From the NCBI GenBank assembly GCA_964398195.1, contig CAYNLW010000020.1:1-20619 (forward strand): 20,619 nt of DNA. Reading direction: 5' to 3'. Under the pieces are notes generated by a model that searched no databases, was not told where the DNA came from, and worked only from the letters and a program-made list of their open reading frames with translations. Position 1 is the first letter of the stretch. Every line of letters begins with the position of its first letter. The position numbers and the translations under genes are program-made. Source of the stretch: RFPI01 sp964398195 (GTDB lineage: Bacteria > Pseudomonadota > Gammaproteobacteria > Burkholderiales > Methylophilaceae). Of this stretch, positions 1-7,158 are shown in pieces.

Positions 1-1
1 A

Positions 2-1135
2 ATTGATGAGTCTATCCTCTCTCAACAACTGGTTCAAAAAATTAACTCAGTTCATTTGACGCAATGGCCGGATTATTATGCCAATGACCTGAGCAATATT
101 CCCGAAGCCTACAGTACTAATCCCACCTTTGTTCCTTGGACGCCGGGGATGAAAGGCATGTTTGTTGAGGTGATTAGCACATTAGAAAAATATATCAATT
201 TAGACTTCCAGATAGTCACCGACCACAATCAAGCGCATTTGAGCTTGGGGGCATATAGGATGGTGGATACGATAGCCGGTTACGCCTATTACCCACCGGA
301 TTCGCCCCAAGATGAACAATTGGGTAGTTATGAGGGGGATTTCTGGCTGAATTCAGATACGGATTTAACTTCCGCTTATACCCGCATGACCATAGCGCAT
401 GAATTAGGCCATGCTTTAGGTTTAAAACACCCCGGCAATTACAACGCGGGTGGCGGTGGAACAGATGGGCCTTATTTGGACGCCGAGGAGGATAATTATC
501 GCTACACCATCATGAGTTATAACGATGGCTTAAGTATGAACAGTAAGTATCCTAATTACTACATGATGTATGACATCGCCGCTTTGCAATATTTATACGG
601 CGCCAAAGATTACAACACTGGTGACACTATCATCACCATCAACTATCCATCCCCGACAGCTACTTTCGATGCTTTCGATGTGATTTATGACAGCGCTGGG
701 ACTGATACCTTGAGGGTATCTAGCACTAACAAGCCATTAATTTTGAATATCAATCAAGGAGAGTTTTGTTCAATTGGTTATAAAGATGGCTATTACGATA
801 ATTTCGCCATTTGCTTCGGCACAGTCATCGAAAATGTCGAGGGTCAAAACGGTGCTGACACCATCATAGGTAACACCGCAGACAACCGCATGACAGGCGG
901 CGCAGGCGCCGATACTTTCGTATTCGGCTCAGAATGGGGCCACGATACCATCACCGACTTCACCCCCGGCACCGATATCATCAGCTTCGCCCGCGACGCC
1001 AGCATCAATTTCGCCAGCCTGAATATCCAAGTAAGCAATCAAGACACCATCATCAGCCACGGCACCGATAGCATCACCCTACTCAACGTCACCGCCGCAC
1101 TAAGCGCTAGCAATTTTTATTTTGTATTGGGGTAG
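2..1135 (+). CDS. Serralysin-family (M10) secreted zinc metalloprotease, 5' truncated by the window edge
   Basis: The reading frame is open from base 2 with no stop, so the gene begins before the window; the TTG at 56 is only the first start-like codon, not a supported start. Counting from that TTG, the zinc site HELGHALGLKH lies at residues 115-125 followed by Pro126, and the Met-turn IMSYN has its Met at 153. Together they mark the metzincin M10 serralysin group. Next comes the typical YDIAALQYLYG segment that opens the C-terminal beta-roll domain. The tail has only one or two degenerate RTX-like units (NGADTIIGN, GGAGADTFVFG) and ends in a hydrophobic strand, as in type I secretion substrates. 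Family knowledge predicts calcium-dependent export through an ABC/MFP/TolC system, but no such genes are in view. The gene converges on aceF. From about 850 on, codons become C/A-ending until the last few before the stop. Family call is firm; the substrate is unknown. Confidence 0.9.
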   Translation: MDESILSQQLVQKINSVHLTQWPDYYANDLSNIPEAYSTNPTFVPWTPGMKGMFVEVISTLEKYINLDFQIVTDHNQAHLSLGAYRMVDTIAGYAYYPPDSPQDEQLGSYEGDFWLNSDTDLTSAYTRMTIAHELGHALGLKHPGNYNAGGGGTDGPYLDAEEDNYRYTIMSYNDGLSMNSKYPNYYMMYDIAALQYLYGAKDYNTGDTIITINYPSPTATFDAFDVIYDSAGTDTLRVSSTNKPLILNINQGEFCSIGYKDGYYDNFAICFGTVIENVEGQNGADTIIGNTADNRMTGGAGADTFVFGSEWGHDTITDFTPGTDIISFARDASINFASLNIQVSNQDTIISHGTDSITLLNVTAALSASNFYFVLG

Positions 1136-1190
1136 GGGTGAGGCTAAACCAGTAAGTAAACAGAACAAGAATTTTTCATGCTGCTTTCGC

Positions 1191-2612
1191 CTACAACAAT
1201 AACCTTCTCACATCGCTGAGCATTAGTCTTAAGTGGCTAGTGAAGCGGGCGCCGTCGGCGCCGTCGATGACGCGGTGGTCGTAGGAGAGGGACATGGGGA
1301 GCATGAGGCGGGCTTCGAAGTTGCCGTTGTCGGGGTTGAACACTGGCTGCATGCTGGAGCGTGAGACGCCCAAGATGGCGACTTCGGGGCAGTTGATAAT
1401 GGGGGTGAACATGGTGCCACCTATACCGCCTAGGCTGGAAATGGTGAAGCAGCCGCCTTGCATTTCTTCGATTTTGAGTTTGCGTTCACGCGCTTTGGCG
1501 GATAATTCGCCCAAATCACGTGCGATATCCAGCACATCTTTCTGATCCACATCGCGCACCACAGGCACCACCAAGCCATCTGGCGTATCGCAAGCGAAGC
1601 CGATGTGATAGTAGTGTTTCAAAATCAATTGGTCGCCATCTGGGGAAAGCGAAGCATTAAAGTTAGGATACTCGCGCAGCGCGTTAACGGCGGCTTTCAT
1701 TAAGAAGGCTAACAAGGTCAGTTTAGCGCCCCGTTTTTCCGCTTCTTTTAACATAGATTTACGGAATTCTTCTAAGTCAGTGATATCCGCCTCATCGAAT
1801 TGCGTCACGTGCGGCGCAGTCACCCAATTGCGGTGCAGATTGGCGCCGGATAATTTCTTAATACGCGATAGCGGTTTGCTTTCTATCTCGCCGAACTGAC
1901 TAAAATCGATCACCGGCATAGGCAATGCGCTCAGGCTGCCAGCGCTCATCTGCTCGCTGCGTGGCTTGGCAAGCTCGCCTTTGACATAGGCTTGGATATC
2001 TTCTTGCACAATACGATTCTTGGGGCCGCTGCCTTTGACCAGTTTTAGATTCACCCCCAACTCGCGGGCGAATTTACGCACCGATGGGCTGGCATGCGCG
2101 GCCTTGCCGTCCAAAGGCACTGGGCTGGCGCCAATAGGATTAGGCGTGTCTTGCGGCTGTATCACTTTCGGCACTTCAGGCGCAGGGCGACTTGGTGTTG
2201 GGATAGTAGCGGTTGGAATATTGGCCAAGCTGGCTTCCGCGCTGGCTGTGGCGCTGGTCGTGGCTGGCGCATCAGCTGTGGGTTTTGCCTCGGCAGCTGG
2301 CTTAGATGCTGCTTTGCTGGCGGCGGGTGCGCTGGTCTGTTGCGCATTCGTCTGCTCATCGCTAGCCTGATCTTCTTTGGCTTCGACCGTCAGAATCAAA
2401 TTGCCTTGCGCAACTTTGTCGCCCACTTTGATTTTGACCTCTTTGACCACGCCACCAAATGGCGCAGGAATATCCATAGACGCTTTATCCGACTCAAGGG
2501 TAATCAATGAGTCATCTTTGGCGATGCTGTCGCCAGCTTTGACCAACACCTCGATCACATCGACGCTGTCAAAATTGCCTATGTCCGGCACTACGATATC
2601 TTTAATTGCCAT
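1191..2612 (-). CDS. aceF: Dihydrolipoamide acetyltransferase, E2 of pyruvate dehydrogenase
   Basis: E2 core enzyme (473 aa) of the cytoplasmic pyruvate dehydrogenase complex; it moves the acetyl group from lipoamide to CoA. Domains in order: a single lipoyl domain (residues 1-78) with the lipoylated Lys43 in ESDKASMD; an Ala/Pro/Thr/Ser-rich flexible linker (79-170); a peripheral-subunit-binding domain (171-210); and the catalytic domain (about 240-473) with the HXXXDG signature at His446-Asp450. E. coli AceF carries three lipoyl domains, so this is the short single-lipoyl form. The ATG at 2612 is preceded by an AGGA-type ribosome-binding site. It lies 47 bp downstream of aceE on the same strand, so the two very likely share a transcript. 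The last 70 or so codons are strongly C-ending, then relax over the final seven. No hairpin-plus-T-run terminator was seen in the 55-bp gap to the protease gene. Confidence 0.97.
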   Translation of the reverse strand: MAIKDIVVPDIGNFDSVDVIEVLVKAGDSIAKDDSLITLESDKASMDIPAPFGGVVKEVKIKVGDKVAQGNLILTVEAKEDQASDEQTNAQQTSAPAASKAASKPAAEAKPTADAPATTSATASAEASLANIPTATIPTPSRPAPEVPKVIQPQDTPNPIGASPVPLDGKAAHASPSVRKFARELGVNLKLVKGSGPKNRIVQEDIQAYVKGELAKPRSEQMSAGSLSALPMPVIDFSQFGEIESKPLSRIKKLSGANLHRNWVTAPHVTQFDEADITDLEEFRKSMLKEAEKRGAKLTLLAFLMKAAVNALREYPNFNASLSPDGDQLILKHYYHIGFACDTPDGLVVPVVRDVDQKDVLDIARDLGELSAKARERKLKIEEMQGGCFTISSLGGIGGTMFTPIINCPEVAILGVSRSSMQPVFNPDNGNFEARLMLPMSLSYDHRVIDGADGARFTSHLRLMLSDVRRLLL

Positions 2613-2659
2613 GCTGTTTTTTCCTGTTTGCTGATACGTTACGCTGAATTATCCAGTGC

Positions 2660-5314
2660 TTACACTTTAGCTGGATTAGCGCGCTTGCTATCAATATTGT
2701 ATTTTTTAATTGCCTCAGCCGCTTTGCTGGCCGGCAATTTGCCCTCGTCGGCTAATGCTTTCAGCGCCGCCAAGGTCACGTAATAACGATCCACTTCAAA
2801 GAAGCTACGCAAGGCCTCGCGGCTATCACTGCGGCCATAGCCATCGGTGCCCAAGCTGATATAGCGACGTGGCACAAAATTACGGATTTGGTCGGCAAAT
2901 GATTTCATATAATCGGTCGAAGCAATCACTGGCCCTTCGGTCTTGGCTAAACACTGTTCCACATAGCTGGCGCGCGCCGCTTGTTCAGGGTTAAGCAAGT
3001 TATGACGCTCAGCGTCCAAGCCCTCACGGCGCAGCTCAGTAAAGCTGGTCACGCTCCAAACATCGGCACTGACGCCCCAATCTTTTTCTAGCAACTCGGC
3101 GGCGGCAATCACTTCGCGCAAGATCACCCCAGAGCCCAATAATTGCACTTTTGGCCCTTTGGCTTTATTCACGCTAAATGGATACATGCCCTGCAAAATG
3201 CCAGCCTCAACGCCCTTAGGCATAGCGGGATGGGTGTAGTTTTCGTTCATCAGGGTGATGTAGTAATACACATCTTCCTGCTGTTGCACCATGCGGGTCA
3301 TACCATGCTGAATAATCACGGCTAATTCATAAGCAAAGGTCGGGTCATAGGAAACGCAGTTAGGAATGGTGGCGGCCATCAAGTGGCTGTGTCCATCTTC
3401 ATGCTGCAAGCCCTCACCATTCAAGGTGGTACGGCCAGCCGTGGCGCCTAATAAGAAGCCTCTAGCACGCGAGTCGCCAGCAGCCCAAGCCAAGTCGCCT
3501 ATGCGTTGGAAACCAAACATGGAATAGAAGATATAAAACGGAATCATCTGCGTGCCGGATACGCTATACGAGGTGGCCGCTGCCAACCAAGATGAGAACG
3601 CGCCGGCTTCGTTAATGCCTTCTTCCAAAATCTGTCCGTCTTTAGACTCTTTGTAGAACATCACTTGGTCATTATCTTGTGGCTCATATAACTGGCCGAC
3701 TGAGGAATAGATACCAAGTTGACGGAACATGCCTTCCATCCCAAAAGTCCGCGCCTCGTCAGGCACGATAGGCACCACAAATTTGCCCACTTGCTTATCA
3801 CGCACCAAGGTGCTGAGTATGCGCACAAAGGCCATGGTGGTAGAAATCTCGCGCTCGCCAGTGGCCGCCAGCATATTTTCAAAATCGCTTAAGGGCGGCA
3901 CATTCAGGGCATTGCCTTGACGACGACGGGCAGGCACATAACCGCCCATTTCCGCTCTGCGTTCTGCCATATATTTCATTTCTGGCGAATCTGCGGGTGG
4001 ACGATAGTAAGACAAGTTTTCCACTTGCTCATCGGTTAAGGGTAAATCAAAGCGATCACGGAAGGCCTTGAGTGAGGCGATATCCATGCTCTTTTGTTGG
4101 TGCGTCGTGTTTTGCGCTTCGCCGGCTTCGCCCATGCCATAACCCTTCACCGTTTTGGCTAGAATCACGCTAGGTTGGCCTTGATGTTGCGTGGCTGCGG
4201 CATACGCGGCATACACTTTGTGCGGGTCATGACCACCGCGATTGAGGCGCCAAATATCTTGGTCAGACATGGCCGCCACCATCTCTTTTAATTCTGGATA
4301 CTTACCAAAGAAGTGTTCACGCGTATAAGCGCCGCCTTTGGCCTTAAAGTTTTGGTATTCGCCGTCCACGCATTCTTCCATGCGTTTTCTTAACAAGCCG
4401 TCTTTGTCCATGGCAATCAGTGGGTCCCAATAAGAACCCCAAATCACTTTAATCACATTCCAACCAGAACCACGGAAGTCCGATTCTAATTCTTGAATAA
4501 TCTTGCCATTGCCGCGCACTGGGCCGTCTAGGCGCTGTAAGTTACAGTTGATGACAAAAATCAAGTTGTCCAATTTTTCCCGTGAGGCCAAGGAAATCGC
4601 GCCTAAGGATTCAGGCTCGTCCATCTCGCCATCACCGCAGAATACCCATACCTTGCGGTCAGAGGTATCGGCAATACCACGGTCGTGCAGATACTTTAAG
4701 AAACGTGCTTGGTAAATGCCTTGCAATGGCCCCAAGCCCATAGACACGGTAGGGAACTGCCAGAAATCAGGCATCAACCAAGGATGTGGATAGCTGGATA
4801 AGCCATTGCCAGCGGTTTCTTGGCGGAAGTTATCCAGTTGTTGTTCGTTAAAACGGCCTTCCAAATAAGCCCGTGCATACACACCGGGCGAGGAGTGGCC
4901 TTGGAACATCACCAAATCGCCGCCGAAATGTTCATTGGCAGCGCGGAAGAAATGATTAAAGCCTACGTCATACAAAGTCGCTGCCGATTGGAAGCTGGCA
5001 ATATGACCGCCTACACCGGGCGATTTTTGGTTGGCACGCAACACCGTCATAATCGCATTCCAACGCACTAGCGCGCGGATTCTGCGCTCCATATCCGGAT
5101 TGCCGGGGTGGCGCTGTTGTAAATGGGTGGGAATGGTATTCAGATACGCGGTGGTAGCGGTATAGGGCAAATACGCGCCCGAGCGACGGGCTTTATCAAT
5201 CAGGGTTTCGAGCAAGAAATGAGCGCGCTCAGTTCCCTCGTTATCGAGCACCGCCTCTATGGCTTCAAGCCATTCTTGGGTCTCTTGCGGGTCGTGGTCA
5301 GGGGTAAATGCCAT
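2660..5314 (-). CDS. aceE: Pyruvate dehydrogenase E1 component, homodimeric type
   Basis: Thiamine-diphosphate-dependent E1 (884 aa), which decarboxylates pyruvate and reductively acetylates the lipoyl arm of E2. The length matches the large homodimeric AceE of proteobacteria (E. coli about 887). The ThDP/Mg motif starts at Gly227-Asp228-Gly229 (GDGEMDEPES) and closes with Asn256/Asn258 (INCNLQ). Active-site histidines are visible at His104 (GGHIASF) and His140 (FQGHSSPG), two positions lower than in the E. coli enzyme. The ATG at 5314 has a GGAGA ribosome-binding site about 10 bases upstream. It is the first gene of aceE-aceF. A 265-bp divergent region separates it from the M17 peptidase gene and holds a candidate promoter (5433-5462) and a hairpin in the would-be leader (5362-5418). 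No pdhR-type regulator gene is nearby. Confidence 0.98.
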   Translation of the reverse strand: MAFTPDHDPQETQEWLEAIEAVLDNEGTERAHFLLETLIDKARRSGAYLPYTATTAYLNTIPTHLQQRHPGNPDMERRIRALVRWNAIMTVLRANQKSPGVGGHIASFQSAATLYDVGFNHFFRAANEHFGGDLVMFQGHSSPGVYARAYLEGRFNEQQLDNFRQETAGNGLSSYPHPWLMPDFWQFPTVSMGLGPLQGIYQARFLKYLHDRGIADTSDRKVWVFCGDGEMDEPESLGAISLASREKLDNLIFVINCNLQRLDGPVRGNGKIIQELESDFRGSGWNVIKVIWGSYWDPLIAMDKDGLLRKRMEECVDGEYQNFKAKGGAYTREHFFGKYPELKEMVAAMSDQDIWRLNRGGHDPHKVYAAYAAATQHQGQPSVILAKTVKGYGMGEAGEAQNTTHQQKSMDIASLKAFRDRFDLPLTDEQVENLSYYRPPADSPEMKYMAERRAEMGGYVPARRRQGNALNVPPLSDFENMLAATGEREISTTMAFVRILSTLVRDKQVGKFVVPIVPDEARTFGMEGMFRQLGIYSSVGQLYEPQDNDQVMFYKESKDGQILEEGINEAGAFSSWLAAATSYSVSGTQMIPFYIFYSMFGFQRIGDLAWAAGDSRARGFLLGATAGRTTLNGEGLQHEDGHSHLMAATIPNCVSYDPTFAYELAVIIQHGMTRMVQQQEDVYYYITLMNENYTHPAMPKGVEAGILQGMYPFSVNKAKGPKVQLLGSGVILREVIAAAELLEKDWGVSADVWSVTSFTELRREGLDAERHNLLNPEQAARASYVEQCLAKTEGPVIASTDYMKSFADQIRNFVPRRYISLGTDGYGRSDSREALRSFFEVDRYYVTLAALKALADEGKLPASKAAEAIKKYNIDSKRANPAKV

Positions 5315-5361
5315 GAATATTTTCTCCGGGAAACTTTATTGAATACAGCAGGTATAATCAG

Positions 5362-5418
5362 TGGCTGTAGGCGAATTTGTCGTTCAACAACAGCGTGGTC
5401 AGACAAACTGCACAGCCA
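5362..5418 (-). promoter_or_regulatory. Two-stem hairpin in the putative aceE 5' leader
   Basis: On the + strand TGGCTGT (5362-5368) pairs with ACAGCCA (5412-5418), and nested inside TTTGTC (5376-5381) pairs with GACAAA (5402-5407). A 2-bp GC/GC step can form between them, leaving a 20-nt apical loop. The element lies about 45 nt upstream of the aceE ribosome-binding site and downstream of the candidate promoter, so it would be transcribed. The pairing is seen directly; any regulatory role (attenuation, RNA stability, protein binding) is inference. Confidence 0.45.
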
Positions 5419-5432
5419 ATTTCTAGCAATAT

Positions 5433-5462
5433 TTTATCAAGCAATAGGGAAAGCTTAGTCAA
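5433..5462 (-). promoter_or_regulatory. Candidate sigma-70 promoter for aceE-aceF
   Basis: Read on the minus strand, TTGACT (5462-5457, five of six matches to the -35 consensus) is followed after 18 bp by GATAAA (5438-5433), within the run TTGATAAAAT. Transcription would start near 5426 and give a leader of about 110 nt. It is the best match I found by eye in the divergent region; an activator or a second promoter cannot be excluded. Confidence 0.45.
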
Positions 5463-5537
5463 AGATTGTTTCATCAATCCGCTATCTTCGCTTTTTTGCT
5501 GCTTTTGGTCAAGGAAAAACACGCGATTGCAAGCGAT

Positions 5538-5566
5538 TGTAAATAATTAACATATTGATTTATAAA
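5538..5566 (+). promoter_or_regulatory. Candidate sigma-70 promoter for the M17 peptidase gene
   Basis: TTGTAA (5538-5543), a 17-bp spacer and TATAAA (5561-5566) form a good-looking promoter. The start codon at 5580 is so close that the mRNA would have only a few leader bases, and the AAGG at 5565-5568 would not be transcribed. An alternative pair, TTGCAA (5527-5532) with CATATT (5551-5556), would leave a slightly longer leader. Which one is used cannot be decided by reading. Confidence 0.3.
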
Positions 5567-5579
5567 GGTTTAATTTATC

Positions 5580-7094
5580 ATGGCAATACAAATCCATTAC
5601 GCCACACAAGCCTTAGCGCAACAGCCGCTGGCGCAGGCCACTACGGCGCAGCACATTTTGCTGGTGGTCGAAGCCAGTCAACAAGAGAGTTTGTCGCAGT
5701 TGGCCGACTATAGCGCGCTGCAAAACAAGCTGGCGCGTATAGATAAACCCCTAGCCAGCTTGGCTAAGCAGGCGCAGAGCACGGAATTGGCGCATGGCGC
5801 GATTGCGGTGTGGGTGATGCTAGATGAGCAATTAAACACTTTTCAACTGCATACCCGTTTGCGCCTCGCCTTACAAACCCTGCTGGACGAGCAAGCGCAG
5901 CATATCGCGGTGGTACTGCATTGCAGCGAAGGCATGTCGCAATGTATGAGTCAGGCGGTGTTATATGTGGCAGGTCTAAATGGTCAGCCCTTGTCACATC
6001 GCAAATCCGCTGCCAAGCCAGATGCAGCGCCAGCTGATAAGCCTTTGCAACAACTGAGTTTTTATGCCACGCAACACGCTATGGCGCCGTTTGAGCCTTT
6101 GCTGGCGGCTTCTAGCAAGATGGTGCAGGCGGTGGTGGCAGGCAATCACTTATGCCGTCAGCTGACCATGTTGCCGCCCAATGAATTAAATCCCAGCCAC
6201 TATCGCGCCCGCATCAAACAGCTGGCGCAGCAATATCAATGGCAATGGCAAGAATACGATATGGCAGCCTTGCGCAAGATGGGCGCGGGCGCATTTGTGG
6301 CTGTCGGGCAGGGCACGCAACCGGAGGACGCCGCCATTGTGCATTTGCAATATGTGCCCAACAAGCCGAGCAAAAAAGTCGCCATCATAGGCAAGGGCAT
6401 TTGTTTTGACACCGGCGGACATAATCTTAAGCCGCCTAAATATATGCACGGCATGCACGAAGATATGAATGGTTCGGCGGTGGCTTTGGGCTGTTTGCTG
6501 GCCGCCACGGAAGCGGGTTTAGAGGTGCAACTAGATGTCTGGTTGGCGATTGCGCAAAACCATATCAGTCCCAGCGCGTATAAACAAAATGATGTGGTGA
6601 CCGCGCTCAATGGCAGCACCATAGAAATTATGCATACCGACGCCGAGGGGCGTATGGTGCTAGCCGACACCTTAACCTTGGCTTCGCGCTTAAAGCCCGA
6701 TTGGATGATAGATTTTGCCACCCTCACCGGTAGCATGGTCAGCGCCTTAGCGGATCGATATTGCGGGGTAATCGCTAATCGTCCCACCTTGGCGCAGCGT
6801 GCGGTAGAGGCGGGGGCTAAAGTGGGTGAGCGAGTGTGTGCTTTTCCGTTTGACGAGGACTACGACGAAGAATTGGAAAGCAAAGTGGCTGATATCAAAC
6901 AATGCACCCTAGAGGGCGGCGGCGACCATATTCACGCAGCACGCTTCTTAAGCAAATTTATTCAGCATGACGTGCCGTGGCTACATGTGGACTTATCTTG
7001 CTACAACCACAAAGGCGGCTTGGGCGCGGTAGCCAGCGATGTGAATGGCTTTGGCGTGGCGCTCACCATGCAATTATTGCGTCAGGCGGAATAA
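5580..7094 (+). CDS. M17 leucyl aminopeptidase family metallopeptidase
   Basis: A 504-residue cytosolic aminopeptidase of the PepA/LAP fold, expected to release N-terminal residues from peptides as a hexamer with two metals per active site. All family metal ligands are present: Lys272, Asp277, Asp295, Asp354 and Glu356. The catalytic Lys284 and Arg358 are also present, in the blocks GKGICFDTGGHNLKP and HTDAEGRMVLADTL. Each lies exactly two positions above the E. coli PepA residue. The N-terminal domain (1-160) does not resemble E. coli PepA to my eye, and the signature starts HTDAEGR rather than the usual NTDAEGR. I therefore give no symbol: it may be a paralogue with other specificity. The ATG at 5580 has a weak, distant AAGG. 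The gene sits on the opposite strand between aceEF and lpdA and converges on lpdA. Confidence 0.9.
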   Translation: MAIQIHYATQALAQQPLAQATTAQHILLVVEASQQESLSQLADYSALQNKLARIDKPLASLAKQAQSTELAHGAIAVWVMLDEQLNTFQLHTRLRLALQTLLDEQAQHIAVVLHCSEGMSQCMSQAVLYVAGLNGQPLSHRKSAAKPDAAPADKPLQQLSFYATQHAMAPFEPLLAASSKMVQAVVAGNHLCRQLTMLPPNELNPSHYRARIKQLAQQYQWQWQEYDMAALRKMGAGAFVAVGQGTQPEDAAIVHLQYVPNKPSKKVAIIGKGICFDTGGHNLKPPKYMHGMHEDMNGSAVALGCLLAATEAGLEVQLDVWLAIAQNHISPSAYKQNDVVTALNGSTIEIMHTDAEGRMVLADTLTLASRLKPDWMIDFATLTGSMVSALADRYCGVIANRPTLAQRAVEAGAKVGERVCAFPFDEDYDEELESKVADIKQCTLEGGGDHIHAARFLSKFIQHDVPWLHVDLSCYNHKGGLGAVASDVNGFGVALTMQLLRQAE

Positions 7095-7097
7095 GCG

Positions 7098-7134
7098 GCT
7101 GCGCGTCTAGCCAGATAGCTGCCGTCTAGCTAGA
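7098..7134. repeat. Two-copy short tandem repeat in the peptidase/lpdA convergent gap
   Basis: GCTGCGCGTCTAGCCAGA (7098-7115) is followed at a 20-bp period by GCTGCCGTCTAGCTAGA (7118-7134), differing by one missing base and one substitution. TCTAGC (7106-7111) and GCTAGA (7129-7134) can also pair as a 6-bp stem across the repeat. There is no T-run after the stem, so it is not a classic intrinsic terminator. Confidence 0.5.
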
Positions 7135-7158
7135 AGTTAGCCAAATTCAAAGGCAGCA

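Noticed and set aside
56..58. TTG at 56 as a true start of the protease gene
   Set aside because: The frame stays open to the window edge and the upstream codons read as plausible protein, so the gene is simply cut.
6236..6787. Antisense open frame of 183 codons inside the M17 peptidase gene
   Set aside because: It lies wholly opposite a gene with complete active-site motifs, has no recognisable domain or ribosome-binding site, and its composition is what the complement of that gene gives.
7118..7130. Neisseriaceae DNA uptake sequence (GCCGTCTGAA)
   Set aside because: GCCGTCTAGC shares only the first seven bases and no canonical copy was noticed in either direction.
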